Source: Symbiodinium microadriaticum
Lineage: Eukaryota; Sar; Dinophyceae; Suessiales; Symbiodiniaceae
DNA: 64,000 nucleotides
Assembly: GCA_001939145.1 (NCBI GenBank)
Contig: LSRX01000296.1
Location: forward strand, 216,200 to 280,199
Direction of reading: 5' to 3'
A program made the translations under genes and the position numbers. The notes under the pieces were generated by a model. That model ran no database searches. It was given only the letters and a program-made list of their open reading frames with translations, and was not told the origin of the DNA. This document shows positions 44,170 through 55,687 of this stretch, in pieces; within the stretch, counting starts at the first letter, position 1; the number at the start of each line of letters is the position of its first letter.

Positions 44170-44422
44170 TTTTACTTCTACTTCTACTTCTACTTCTACT
44201 TCTTCTTCTTCTACTTCTACTTCTTCTACTTCTACTTCTACTTCTACTTCTACTTCTACTTCTACTTCTACTTCTACTTCTACTTCTACTTCTACTTCTA
44301 CTACTACTCCTACGACTACTACTCCTACGACTACTACTACTACTACTACTACTACTACTGCTGCTACTGCTACTGCTACTACTACTACTACCACTACTAC
44401 AACTGCTGCTACCACCACCACC

Positions 44423-44476
<54 letters not shown>

Positions 44477-44610
44477 GCTACTGCTACTGTTACTGCTACT
44501 GCTACTGCTACTGCAACCACTACTACAACTGCTGCTACCACCACTACTACTACTACCACTGTGGTTGTGGTGGTAGTAGGAGGAGTAGCAACAGGAGAGT
44601 GAGGGGAGGA
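43795..44610. repeat. About 800-bp trinucleotide array, CTA/CTG/TTC blocks
   Basis: Long (CTA)n, (CTG)n and (CTACTT)n blocks. Leucine/threonine or valine/alanine frames across it are artefacts. The array ends in an inverted turn at 44538-44598. Confidence 0.97.
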
Positions 44611-45150
44611 TCAGCAGTTCTTGTTGATTGCTGCTGTCGTACTACTACACTACCTACTACTATTTCTACCATCACCGCCAGCACTGCATGCATGAGCCTC
44701 GAAAGGCTCCGTTTCTCGTGGCTCTGCCGGATCGGCCTCGCGAGACAAGGCGGTTGGCGGGTAGCACGTCGTGTGCCAAAGTTCCCCTTCGTGAGAACCT
44801 GATGTGCAGGCAAGCAAGCCTTAAGCAAGCATGATAAAAAGCCAAGTTCATGATGAAAGTAGCACTAGGGAATCTGCTCCATCCACTCCACGGCGTTGCC
44901 GCCTTTCTGCCACCACCCCTTGCTGCTGGTGCTGTCGGCGCGGGTTGTGGCAGCAGTGGTGCTGGTAATACCGAAGAATCTGAGAATGGGGATGATCACG
45001 GCAACCCAGTGTCCCACATGCACAGGCGGGGAACGTCTTGACGTAGAAATCAGGGCTAGGGAGGGTGTGGATTGGCGGGGGCCCCTTCGCAGGTTAGGGT
45101 ATGATGTCTGATAAGTCGTTACTCTGCAAAAACTTATCCGAAACTATCAT

Positions 45151-45591
45151 TCAAACTCCCGACAGATTCAGATCAGATAGGCTCGCTGAAGTCGCATCCG
45201 AAAGCATGGCCCCAAACGTCCAGTAAGGGCCTTTTGTTTCCGTTCGAGCCTTCGGCCAGTCTTTCGACGGCTTAGAGCCTGAAGACACCTCCCCAAAACG
45301 CGAAGGTGATACATGCCCACAGCTGGAGCTCCACATGTTCAGTCGCCTGTACTTCGTCCTCGAATTCCACATCTTCCACGGCCTAAGCCCAGCATCCCAC
45401 AGCTCCAAGTTCTGGGGCTGTGGATTGCTTGAATCAGTTCCACAACTCTCACCACTAACACTACTGACACACACTACTGCAAAGGACCGGCGACGAAACT
45501 TCACCATGTGCCACGTAATCCGTCGTTTGGTGGGAGCTCGGGACTCGACCACGCTGGCACGGTTCAGATAGTCGGGACAAAGGGGCCCCAA
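45151..45591 (-). CDS. Candidate hypothetical frame, Ser rich
   Basis: A 146-codon minus-strand frame with moderately protein-like composition (KPSKDWPKARTETKGPYWTF, AMLSDATSASLSDLNLSG) and a natural-looking end. No domain and no splice confirmation. Confidence 0.3.
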   Translation of the reverse strand: MGPLCPDYLNRASVVESRAPTKRRITWHMVKFRRRSFAVVCVSSVSGESCGTDSSNPQPQNLELWDAGLRPWKMWNSRTKYRRLNMWSSSCGHVSPSRFGEVSSGSKPSKDWPKARTETKGPYWTFGAMLSDATSASLSDLNLSGV

Positions 45592-46146
45592 GCAAGGCTT
45601 CCCAATATAGGAGCAAACAGTAGCTAGTACTTAAGCTGCCTTTACACTTCGTGAGTCGTAGATTGTCATTTTTGCTTCTACTTCGCAGGAGGAGACAGAC
45701 AACCGATCAGCACAGACAGCATGGGACCCACCCACGTCGTACAGATGCGACACACATCTGCGCTGCATACATGATCGCTGGCTTGCACCCACGTGCAAAC
45801 ATATTGACACCAACCTTGCGTCCTAGAGCCCTGGACCTACATCTCATTCTGCAGCCATAAACCCGATGTTTGAGGGCAAGGCCACACAGTCGCCGGCCTG
45901 TCATCGTAGCACTTTCGGGCTGTGCGGGAAATTCTTTTGCGTTTACGGAGGTGTACGCAATAATTGCATGATCCGTCGTTCTTTATGATTGGTTGAGGAC
46001 TTTGGGGTGCTAGTACCTTACCCACCAACAAGATTGAGACTTCCCCTGACTCTGGAGCAAGAATAAGAAGTGAAGAGCATCCTACTCCCAACCCCCGAGC
46101 CGCAGGCCTCCGAGGGCGCGTTGAAAGGATCTTCACCTCAGAAAGT

Positions 46147-46344
46147 TTGGCAGGTCCAGCTGAAGCTGCCTGCCCCTATCCCGGTTGTGAAAGCTCGAAA
46201 CAGGTCGTTACCACAAAGATCCCACGACACTGGGTGTGTACTAAAACTTCCTGGACAAGGCTTGGGAATGTCTTCCTACACCAGACCTCTGGAAAAGAAC
46301 AAACACACAGCTCAGATGGGCCTGCGGACGTGGAAGAGTTGTGA
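46147..46344 (+). CDS. Candidate C-terminal exon with CPYPGC
   Basis: Following GTTTGGCAG on the plus strand: AEAACPYPGCESSKQVVTTK, then PRHWVCTKTSW and an acidic end before a stop. Cys-x4-Cys with later His and Cys could be a small zinc site. A second plus-strand frame overlaps. Family unknown. Confidence 0.35.
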   Translation: MAGPAEAACPYPGCESSKQVVTTKIPRHWVCTKTSWTRLGNVFLHQTSGKEQTHSSDGPADVEEL

Positions 46345-46830
46345 GATGTTGTGAGGATGCGATTTGAACTTTTCGAGTTTCGGGGTTTGTTTTGACGTTC
46401 GTGGGGTTGAATTCTTTGGGCATTTGTGACTGCTTCTCACTACTACAGGCCCTGCCCAGCTTTGCCAATGCCCTAGACCCTCAACACCCACCCCTCAAAC
46501 CCGCCATCGTGAGTTCTGAATTCCTTCATTGGCAAGGTCCTGTCCGAAATTCCGAAGCTGCAAAACCCTTTGCCAAAGCATTAACCACCAGCATATTTTG
46601 ATTGAACGCTTGAGCCTTGAATCCCAAAGAGCACAAGACAAGTCCGTCACGATGGCCATTTCAATCCCTTGTGTGAAGGAAAGGGGCAGGCGCTCAAGAA
46701 AGGGAAATCCCCCAAGCTCCGTCGGATCGCCTCGCCCGCCCCCTCCTCCCCACTGCCAGGGTCCGAGCTCAAATCTGGAGGGACGAAGGCTTGCGGAGGC
46801 CTTGTGCTAAGTTGGCTATGTTGGGGCTAT

Positions 46831-46837
46831 ATGCATG

Positions 46838-46909
<72 letters not shown>

Positions 46910-47090
46910 TTATATATTATATATTATATATTATATATTATATATTATATATTATATATTATATATTATATATTATATATTATATATTATATTATATTAT
47001 ATTATATTATATTATATTATATTATATTATATTATATTATATTATATTATATTATATTATATTATATATATATATACATACATACATATG
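46831..47090. repeat. CATATA hexamers merging into TATTA/TATAT arrays
   Basis: About 260 bases of simple repeat with three successive unit types, extremely AT rich in the second half. Confidence 0.97.
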
Positions 47091-47285
47091 CAACGCTGCT
47101 TTTGCAGGTAGTATGGTCCGAGGGCTTGTGGGCATCCCGAATTGGACTTTCGGGTCTGGAGTCTCGGATCCCAGTATCGCCACAAGCACATGCCACGCTG
47201 CATCAGCAGCAGCTGATATTCGTACTGCCGACGACGAGAGATGTGATGACTGCTTTGTTGCTATTAGATTATTCAAAACATGAGC

Positions 47286-47344
47286 ACGACAAAAACGACG
47301 GACTACGACCACGGCTACCACTACTACCACTACCACTACTACCA

Positions 47345-47378
<34 letters not shown>

Positions 47379-47397
47379 CACTACTACTACTACTACT

Positions 47398-47455
<58 letters not shown>

Positions 47456-47749
47456 CTACTACCACTACTACTACGACCCATTACCACTACCAATCCACAC
47501 CACTACCTCTCCGGCCTACTACTACCACTACTGATCGCTACTGATGCTACCACTGCAAACCACCACTGGAAGACGACGACGACGACGACGACGGCTACTG
47601 CTACTGCTACTGCTACTCCTGCTGCTACTGCTGCTGCTGCTGCTACTACTGCTGCTACTACTACGACGACGACGACGACGACTACTACTACTACTACTAT
47701 GCCCACTACTACCACTACGACCACCACCACCACCACCACCACCACCACG

Positions 47750-47811
<62 letters not shown>

Positions 47812-47910
47812 AAGCATTACTACTTTCATCACTGCTACAACAACAACCACGACGACGACGGCGACGACGACGACGACGGCCACCATGACGACGACATCTA
47901 CAAGCAACGG
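47286..47910. repeat. CTA/CGA/CTG trinucleotide array
   Basis: Imperfect CTA blocks to about 47540, then CGA, CTG, CCA and CTA blocks. All frames are low complexity. Confidence 0.95.
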
Positions 47911-48310
47911 TCCAAACGCTTCCTTCCCTTCAACTCTCCTCAGCCACTGACGAAGCAGGATCAAGCACCGGCGGCTGCGCATCAGGTATCAGGGTCACGC
48001 CGCGAGTGGCCTTTGCATGGAACCGGTGTGCCAAAAAGACTCAAATGTCTTGGAAGCTGTATCCGAACAAAGACTCAACGCCAAAGTCTCAGCATGGGAT
48101 CCTGAGCCTGTAGTGCCTCGCAAGACGTGAACGCTGTTCTTGCGGATCCATGCTAACTGCAGAGCTTCAAAAACACTGAATCAATCCTAGCAGAACAACC
48201 AAACTGCAAGCTATTCAGTCTCCCTTGCTATTTCGACTTTGAGGCATTGCGTGTTCCCCTTGATCCTTTGGGATGTTGCTCCTTGGCCTCGAACCCCGGC
48301 ACATTCTGAG

Positions 48311-48402
48311 CCAGCGGCGCCGATGAGATCAACGACGGCATAGAGCGGCCTGCCATCTTCATTTTAAAGCTTGAAGTTTGCAACCTACCATTCCATCTGC
48401 AG
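48311..48402 (+). CDS. Internal exon, unrecognised gene
   Basis: Plus strand: acceptor ACATTCTGAG, then ASGADEINDGIERPAIFILK and LEVCNLPFHLQ, leaving at CTGCAG/GTACCC. 92 nt, phase 1 in and phase 0 out. The strand-like second half with mixed composition argues for real coding. No family recognised. Confidence 0.5.
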
Positions 48403-48695
48403 GTACCCTCATGAAAATTCTACCATTCAGGTTCTTGCCGTCCGGCAATGGCTGAGAGCTGGCAGAAGTATTCCTTCCGTGCTGCCGAAGAATTCACGTG
48501 GATGCAGGCTTGCGGTTTCAGGACTTGGGGCTGAGGGCGAGGGGCTCGGTTTCCAGGTTCAGAATTCCAAAGGCATCCGAGACTGACGAGCCAAACCACC
48601 AGCAAGCACATGAGTCAAGATGTAACCTCAAATCATCAAGGCTATCTAAGAGCTGGTGACATAGTAGGTTAGCTAGCTTCTAACTCGCTCGATAG

Positions 48696-48938
48696 TTAGG
48701 TACCTAGTCCGACAGCGAGCTGCCAACGGCAATGATGCTGCGCGTTTCGCCGCCTCTCAGTAGGCAGTGCAAAGGTCGCTTGCACGACGATGTCGCCATT
48801 TACTGACACCTGCGCTATGAACAGGGTTAGGAACATTCGGCGCGTCTGTTCATAGTCAGCTGACGCATAACTTCTTGGCAGACCGTATTCGTCCGCGTTC
48901 TGGGCTAAGGGGCTTTGCGGTCTGCTCCAGCTGTTCAA
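48696..48938 (-). CDS. Candidate exon with beta-strand pattern
   Basis: The minus-strand frame reads SYASADYEQTRRMFLTLFIA then QVSVNGDIVVQATFALP before an Arg-rich end. The alternating hydrophobic middle suggests a folded domain. Splice sites are ambiguous (GCGCAG lies inside). Confidence 0.35.
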   Translation of the reverse strand: MNSWSRPQSPLAQNADEYGLPRSYASADYEQTRRMFLTLFIAQVSVNGDIVVQATFALPTERRRNAQHHCRWQLAVGLGT

Positions 48939-48944
48939 AGCTAT

Positions 48945-49845
48945 TCGACCCGCTGAGGGCTCCTTCTTCCTGCATTCCGGTTGAGATCCGTACCTAAACC
49001 TAAAGAAAACCCGAACCCATAGTTCGAAGATTTAGCGGTGCTGGAGCTTCGGGTTGACAAGGTGAGGCCTTGATTTTCGCATGGGTTGGGTGGGATTTCA
49101 AGTCGCAGGGTTGCGAATGCTGTCAGCCTTCATGATTCAGGGCGTCTGGCCGATCAGTAGCTCGGACCCGCCGGAATGACGTTCGGCGGCTATTTTTCAT
49201 CGTGCTGGCACAAAGTGCGAGGCGCTCGCTGTACCGTTGAGGCGCTGCGGGAACCCAACCACTCTTGACCCTGAAGCCCATGACACGGAAGCTTCAAAGC
49301 TCTGTATGCAGCTATGGTACCCTCGAACCCACATCCACATCGGTTTGAGGGTAGCTTGTAGATGTCCACATGATTTATGACGGTAAGTGGAATATAGATG
49401 TCTGAGGAATCTGAAACAGACCCCTGCTTCCGAAGAATCCACAATGCTTTAGCTCACGATGATATTACTGATATTACACCCTACTCTTCCAGGGCGGTCC
49501 TGCTGAGGGAGGCGCGAACTCGGGCATCGGCATTGGGGTGCAGGGAGTTCTCCACTGACCGATTTCTCGTTTGCCCAAAGGAACGTACGGATAGATGCAT
49601 CCATTTCCGAACACCGCTACCCACGCCTTCAACATGAAGCCGGCTCACGAAGGTGCAGCCACGATCGAAAACATCCACCAGCTTCAGGCGGCTGGGCAAC
49701 ATCACTGTGAGCAACGCATTCGTATTGAAAGAGGCGCAACTCTAGAAGCTCCGCCCAAAACCAAGGCCCTTCTACGTCGCTCCTGCTACCACCTAGCACA
49801 ACCACATCTTTTCAGACTCTTGCAACGAAGAGGACGGCGACAGCA
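48945..49845. other. No gene supported
   Basis: Short conflicting frames only. Confidence 0.3.
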
Positions 49846-49848
49846 ATG

Positions 49849-49990
49849 CTGCTACTGCTACTCCTACTCCTACTCCTACTCCTACTCCTACTCCTACTCC
49901 TACACCCTCCTACTCTCCCACCCTACTACTACACCATCAGCACCACCACCACCACCGGGACCACAAAACAAACTTAGACGACGACTACTC
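49849..49990. repeat. (CTACTC)n microsatellite
   Basis: CTACTC hexamers at about 49856-49900, then CTA/CCA units. Confidence 0.95.
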
Positions 49991-50096
49991 CTACCGAACT
50001 ACTACTGGCATCAATTTTGACACAATTACAAACACTGTAACTGTCGAAACCCAGCTACAAGCATGGCGGTGTCCAGCCGATCGTTCGGCACGCTGC

Positions 50097-50393
50097 TTGT
50101 ATGTACATGGCATCGCTGTGGCTCCTGCAACCCTCGCACTTAGCGTAAGGGATCGCAATTTTAGCATGAATGTAGTGGGGACGATCAACTGCAATGACGA
50201 TCCTAAGCTTTGCGAGTCTTTGCTTTTCTGGTGGATGCTAGCGCAAGAAGATTACGACCACCACTGGTGCATCTGTCAATCCTACTTGAGCCATCTCGCT
50301 AGCACGAAGTCTGCCAAGATCCAGACTCTAGACGAGCTAAAACCACTGCCCATGTACACATCTTCCCAAAGCTCATACCCTCACGAGTTGTAG
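50097..50393 (+). CDS. Hypothetical protein or terminal exon, 98 codons
   Basis: The plus-strand frame is protein-like throughout: ALSVRDRNFSMNVVGTINCN, then LCESLLFWWMLAQEDYDHHW and a stop after SSYPHEL. It may be a C-terminal exon starting before the ATG. No motif that I recognise. Confidence 0.4.
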   Translation: MYVHGIAVAPATLALSVRDRNFSMNVVGTINCNDDPKLCESLLFWWMLAQEDYDHHWCICQSYLSHLASTKSAKIQTLDELKPLPMYTSSQSSYPHEL

Positions 50394-50399
50394 CTGTAG

Positions 50400-51630
50400 G
50401 TCTGAACATGTGTCGGTATGCTTACGAGGCTCCGGCTGACCCTACAGGATCATGCTTAATTATAATTTCCGCCTATGCCTGAATACCTAATGCTACACTG
50501 GTGTGGAACGGTCGAGAAACCACTGGATACCTGCAAGCAATGATGCCATCGCGGCAGGGGCAAGCCACCAACATGTTTGGCCTTCGTGGCTTGCCAGGGT
50601 GAACACATTATCTTGGGAGGCCCTGGAGTCTGAAATGTGGTCCGAGTCCAAGTCCTGAAGCTCGAAACCTTCAGTCAAACCCTCGATGAACGAAAGCGTG
50701 TAATCGTGCACTATGGAAAAACTGGCTCTCCACATCCTGAGGCCCTGATCGGCAAACATGTTTGGGGGCTGCCGATTGCCACATACTCAAGCTTTGAAAG
50801 CAAAAAATCACACACACACTTCCCGGTGCTTAGCTTCTTTGTTGGGGCCCAGCGCCAGCCTAATCATGAGCATCCTGTACCTTTGTAGAAGCAGTACTGT
50901 AGCATTTTCACTTTGAAATCACCGCCTTCAACAGATCGGCTACATCGGCCGCTACAAACCACGCACTGCTGATGCTCGAACACGAACAAGACCACGATCA
51001 AGAACTAGAACCGCAACAAGAACCGAAACAGGAACCACAACATCGACAACAGCAACAGCAACAGCTTAAGGCTGCTAAAAAGACCTGGTCGCTGTCCTCA
51101 CTGCCGTCCCCATCACTACTTGCTCTTACAAGTACACTAGCACAGGGAATTTTTGCACGTCACTATATTGCGCCTGGACAGTTCTGCGGATCGAGGAGCT
51201 CAGCCTATCTTATCCCTGTCCGGCTCCATGCTGGACCCCTGCGGGGAGCTCAGACTGCCTTCGCCGCTTGCTTTGCCGCTTCCTCCTGTGTCTAAACATG
51301 ACTGGATCAGAAGTTGTGGCGGAGGGGGGGGCACTACTAAGCTACAAACCTGCATGGACCCGACGATCCGAAGTACTTCTTAGGACCTTGGCCTCGGGGC
51401 AGCGGGTTGAAGCTTTTTGCCTGGAACAGTCCAAAGCGCTATGCTTCAGGTTTGGGATCACTCTCGGGTTCAAGGTCAAGGCAAGAGGCTTCAGGACTTA
51501 GATACCAGGGTGCATACTGGCACATGCAGGACGCTTCTATCCTACAGCCAGTCCTCTGCAGCAAAGGCCACCAGCGCCTCTGCTCAGGGCGTCTTAGGTC
51601 TTTTGTTGATTCGGGAGTCTAGCTGAGTCT
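50400..51630. other. Conflicting frames; no gene assigned
   Basis: At 50493-50888 both strands give protein-like frames. At 51195-51295 the minus strand shows GSGKASGEGSLSSPQGSSME in one frame and TQEEAAKQAAKA in another after the same acceptor, so an exon is likely but not resolvable. Confidence 0.3.
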
Positions 51631-51633
51631 AGC

Positions 51634-51888
51634 TTGGGCTTGGAGCTGATGGGTGAAAGCTCAGTTCACTTCCACCCCTGCTGGGCTCTGCCATTCCGGG
51701 GATCGATGGATATGTGGGAGTTGCCCAAATGTACACGGCGGCCCACAGCAGTGTCTCGGGTTATCCATAGGGTTTCTAAGAGCGACGGCGTCCCAATAGG
51801 CAAAGCATCTGGACTCCCAACAGAAGCCCTCGCAAGACTGGACCGGCAGTGTCAAGTGCTTGTGAGGAGATTGACAGGCAGAGCTTGA
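51634..51888 (+). CDS. Candidate terminal exon, unrecognised gene
   Basis: The plus-strand frame ends at 51888; its later part reads AVSRVIHRVSKSDGVPIGKA and LPTEALARLDRQCQVLVRRL, helix-like and well mixed. A minus-strand frame also spans the region. Confidence 0.35.
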   Translation: MGLELMGESSVHFHPCWALPFRGSMDMWELPKCTRRPTAVSRVIHRVSKSDGVPIGKASGLPTEALARLDRQCQVLVRRLTGRA

Positions 51889-51899
51889 AACTATGTTCC

Positions 51900-53020
51900 G
51901 CAAGGCTGAGTGTTGATGGTAGAGGAATGCCTCAACGGGCCCCGCCCGCACCCCCAAAACTGCACCTCGTCTGCCCCTTCGAACTGCGCGAAAGCGCAGC
52001 TGTCCTCAGCAAACCAACTTGCGGCTCAGTCTCACATGATTACGCTCGCTCTGAAGTTCCAGCTGTAGGCAGTTTGTAGAACAGCTCAACATGCAGAAGG
52101 GGATCTGGGATACAGAGGGGTTTTTGCCTAAATAACCCAGATATGGACCCACTTATCATTTAACTCCTACTACCTCGATAATCAACGAGATCAAAGACAG
52201 GTTGTGGCTTGCCAATTTAATCTGCTGCAACGACTGCGAACACTACTTCCACTTGTATCAGCCTCTTGGTACTGTCCTTCTGGTCGTCACTGCCGGCCCA
52301 AAGCCGTTTTGACTCCCCAGCTGAAACAACCCCTGAGGCCGTAGGCTCTCATTCTGGCCATAGCGACAGCGCTTGGGGCCAACAGGCTCGCAACAACCCC
52401 AAACCCCCAAAACTCCAAACCCTTTAACCACAGAAGCCCCAAACGCCTTAACCTTTGGCAGCAAAGTTTCGCAGGTCCGCACCGGGACAGTGAAGCCAAG
52501 ATGTGCGTGCGCGAGCCTCCGGGGTACCAGAGATAAGGCTCACGGGTTCCGGATTGCTTTTGGGCTGATGTTTTTGGGGTGTTGTTGTGTTGGGGCTATG
52601 GGCTTGGATTTGAACGGCTTGAGTTTAACCAAGGCTATGGGCAGTGAGGGCTACGAGCTTGGGGTTTGAAAGTCTCTGCTATCAGTAAAATAAATCGGGC
52701 TCCTATGCTTAGGTAGCGCATTTCGGCCCTTCATCCCTGGATGCCTTGAGATCCCAGAGCTTATGGGTTCAACTCCTTGCAGTGATCGAGGCTCAGCAAA
52801 TCAGCTTCTGAGGCTGCCCACTTGGCCGACCTCTGACAAAGAGCATCCAGTCAGGCGCCCTGGACCACCAAAACGAAATCCAGCACCAAAAAAACCAACG
52901 CAGAATTGTCTGGCCCAAGCAGAAGACCTACCAGGATCCCAGGCTTCAACCAACAACCTCGTCACGGCACCATGAACTGTACAAGATAACCTCGAAACCC
53001 AGGGCCCTAACCTATTACTG
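51900..53020. other. No gene supported
   Basis: Telomere-like CCCCAAA words at about 52390-52430; otherwise nothing. Confidence 0.35.
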
Positions 53021-53021
53021 T

Positions 53022-53033
53022 TACTCTGACTCT

Positions 53034-53089
<56 letters not shown>

Positions 53090-53095
53090 CTTTTA
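53022..53095. repeat. (CTA)n microsatellite
   Basis: About 20 consecutive CTA units. Confidence 0.97.
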
Positions 53096-53172
53096 ATTTT
53101 ATTATCACTATACAGTTGCTATCCCAAGAGCGAAGTGAAACGGATCAGGGAGGTCTGCAGGCCGAGGCCTTT

Positions 53173-53222
53173 TTCGCGAGCAGCCGTCGCACACCACGCG
53201 GCCGCAGGCCAGGCAGTGGTGT
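53173..53222 (-). CDS. FYVE zinc-finger exon
   Basis: After CACTGCTAG on the minus strand the frame reads HHCLACGRVVCDGCSRKRPR. This matches the FYVE signature R-x-HHC-x2-CG followed by C-x2-C with basic residues. The His-His-Cys patch in FYVE domains binds phosphatidylinositol 3-phosphate on endosomal membranes, and four Cys of the two zinc clusters are visible. The residue before HHC would be completed by two bases of the previous exon; Arg is expected there. The exon seems to leave at a GC donor within AAAAAGGCCTCG; read through, it continues 17 codons to a stop. The WxxD half upstream and the final Cys pair downstream are not seen, so the domain is split by introns. Confidence 0.7.
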
Positions 53223-53229
53223 CTAGCAG

Positions 53230-54190
53230 TGCGCAGGCTTTTAAAGGGGTCAGGCTTTACGAGTTGAGTCCCAGGTGCTAAGGCGTAGGGTTTGTTGAAG
53301 ATGTAGGACTGGCTTGACTGCTTGATGTTCGCACAGTTTAGAGCAACTGTAGGGCATCTACGGATTTGTGGAAACCTTAGCGTGCAGCCCCGTTTCAGTT
53401 TCAGCTTGTTTTACCTCTGCCCTAATCTATGTCCCCTCATTGGACATGGCTCCGTGATCCAAGGCTCCATTGACACCTACGGCTTTGCGGTTTTCTTTCG
53501 GCTGCGGCGAAAATCGCCTAGGCCCACATGCGCGAAGCCTTTGACTTCAAGCGGCGGGGTGTATGGACGACCCAACCTCCGAAGCTCAAACCCTCATCAC
53601 CCCTCATCCACAGAGGCAGTTAGCTTTCAGTGGCTTTGGTTTGTGCTCTGGTGTGTGTGGCTCTTCAGAAACAATGAGCTTAGCCCTGTCAACAGAAGTA
53701 ACATTGCTACTATACTTCCATGGATCAGGTACGACATGCCTTTGCTATTCGCAAAATAGTGCCTTAGGCATCCAAAACCTGATCACTTGAGGTTGTAACT
53801 GTTGTTCAATTGGCAAGACAAGCATACTAGCGGCAATTCCGTCTTCGTAAACTGGTGATGACTGTTCTTGCTGCCATTATTTTGGTAGTTTCGCATTGAA
53901 GTTCTGTTCTCCACGTCAACATGAGGCGGGAGGCCGCATCCATCCAAGCAAACTCTTGCTGCCACCGTGCTGCCTACAAGAATCCACAGGCGACTGTGAC
54001 GCCGAGCATCTCGCAACACTTAGAGTGTTCCGCAAGGTGAGCAGGGGACGTTCCGTGAGCTGCCAAAGCTGCCTTCCTTCAGCAAGCCACGACTGAGAGT
54101 CCGTGCCGGCACGGTCAGTCAGAGGCTGAAGCGCTGGCCGCACAAAAGCAGCTTCATCGGCAAAGAGCAGGAAAGGTCACAGGCCAGCTC
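53230..54190. other. No gene assigned
   Basis: A 145-codon plus-strand frame (53322-53759) opposes the FYVE exon's strand and lacks support. Frames at 53896-54143 are open on both strands. Confidence 0.3.
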
Positions 54191-54192
54191 GC

Positions 54193-54489
54193 TTGCAAAG
54201 AGATCCTATCAAACCACACTTGAGGGGAACCTTATTGCACTTGTATGAAGGTTTCCTAAGCTTAGCAAGGACCAGACTTAGGCACGGGGAGCATCTGCCT
54301 CGAGAGCATCTTCTGTGCCTCGCTCTGGAGAACGAAGGCCTCGGGACCAAGTTATCAGAGCGTGCTGAGCTGCTAAACTCTGCTAAACCCTCTTCCAGTT
54401 CCTCAACTCGAAGCATTCTTGAAGCCTTGGGCTTGAGAGGGGTGGGGCTACAGGAAAACGATGTCAAGCTTTGCAGTTCTTCACCCTAA
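54193..54489 (+). CDS. Candidate hypothetical frame, helix rich
   Basis: 98 plus-strand codons with an ATG and a stop: LLHLYEGFLSLARTRLRHGE, then ENEGLGTKLSERAELLNSA and a Ser run. The minus strand over the same bases is also open (RMLRVEELEEGLAEFSSSAR), so strand is uncertain. Confidence 0.35.
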   Translation: MQRDPIKPHLRGTLLHLYEGFLSLARTRLRHGEHLPREHLLCLALENEGLGTKLSERAELLNSAKPSSSSSTRSILEALGLRGVGLQENDVKLCSSSP

Positions 54490-54761
54490 TTATCTCGCAA
54501 AGACCTGCTTGACCAAGCAGCCCAGGCGAAGTCGGAACCGCAGCAAGCACACACCTCGCGTTGATCGAAGGACCTCGGTGAGCTGACTTTTCCTCCCCGC
54601 CCCCACCCTCCAACACACAAAAAACAACTTGATTAATTAGGGGCCGGCGAGCAAAGTGTGGTCTGTGCAGTTTGGGGTTTTAAGCTGCGGGAAGCTCCAA
54701 AGAGCACAGAAGCAGGAGGAGTTCGGTCCCACGGCCTGCATGGTTCAGGAGCTGCATTTTC

Positions 54762-55202
54762 TTGCAGTCAATCCCTAAAGATGCTGGTCATACAGGCGCC
54801 AACCAGATGATGCCGCTACAGCGTATCCTTTTAACACGAGGAGAACGGCCCAAGGCTGCAGTTTTGAAAGGCAGGGTTCTGGGGTCCGGCTTGAGGGGTC
54901 AGGTTTTCAACCAGTACAACCCGATTCCCCTTCGCTCTGCTGCAACTCTCGGCCGCTGGGACCTGAAAGCCTTCGTTGGAGGTGTAGGCAGTGTAGGCCT
55001 TCTGGTTTGGAGTTTGCGGCTCAGGGCTTTCCGGTTGAGGCCTCACTGCAGAAGGTGCTGCCAGAGACAAAGTCAGCACTTTCCATTGGATCTGTTCAAA
55101 GCGAACGCGGCGAATGTCCTGGTAAAGATAGCGATAGCCACTGCGACAATAGTTAAGACTAAGACAAAACCAGATGGCCAAAACAGACCCGCACGGGTTT
55201 GA
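54762..55202 (+). CDS. Candidate frame, low support
   Basis: 146 plus-strand codons; only the end (HFPLDLFKANAANVLVKIAI) is protein-like. A minus-strand frame overlaps. No domain. Confidence 0.2.
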   Translation: MQSIPKDAGHTGANQMMPLQRILLTRGERPKAAVLKGRVLGSGLRGQVFNQYNPIPLRSAATLGRWDLKAFVGGVGSVGLLVWSLRLRAFRLRPHCRRCCQRQSQHFPLDLFKANAANVLVKIAIATATIVKTKTKPDGQNRPARV

Positions 55203-55332
55203 AGCAATGTCCATCTTCAGTCCCTGATCAAATCCAGGCAAGCCGCTCCCATGTTGGCGCCCTCGGCACTTCGATGCAGGCCTCGTGTATGTCTTTTCAA
55301 AGACCAGCCCCAAAAGACGCAGAGCCTGTAGC

Positions 55333-55396
55333 CTCTAAACCCGGCCTGATGTAGCGCCAGAGCGTAGGACTCGAGTTTGTGGTCGTGCAGCATCTC
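55333..55396 (-). CDS. SAM-like exon
   Basis: Minus strand: acceptor CCCGAATTTCAG, then EMLHDHKLESYALALHQAGF and R, leaving at a GC donor (AGAG/GCTACA). The pattern leucine-x-x-x-x-leucine-x-x-Tyr-x-x-x-(hydrophobic)-x-x-x-Gly-Phe is the first helix pair of SAM (sterile alpha motif) domains, which mediate protein oligomerisation. The open frame extends upstream to 55624, where VVVIPDDVDAAAVSVPYFPE suggests a further exon. Only half a SAM domain is covered, so the call is tentative. Confidence 0.45.
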
Positions 55397-55687
55397 CTGA
55401 AATTCGGGCTCAAAGGGCTTAGGGCTTTGGTCGCAGGAGCGGTTGAACCCGAAAGCATCCCATGTTCTTTGTGATGAAAGCTGGATTTCACCCTCACATG
55501 AGTTGGCCCACACCCCGAAACGCCGCGAAGGCCGATTTTGTACAATGGCCTCAGGAAAGTATGGTACCGACACGGCCGCAGCATCGACATCATCTGGAAT
55601 AACTACAACTGAAGAAGCGTACAATCAGTATAGTTCTTGCCGTTGTTGTTGCTGTTGCGGCTGATGTTGCTGCTGCCCCTGCTGGCG

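Noticed and set aside
43752..44576. 274-codon leucine/threonine-repeat frame and its valine/alanine antisense
   Set aside because: Translation of a CTN trinucleotide microsatellite; open in several frames on both strands.
46669..47950. Frames of 204 and 371 codons
   Set aside because: They run through AT-rich and CTA microsatellites and have no complex sequence with splice support.
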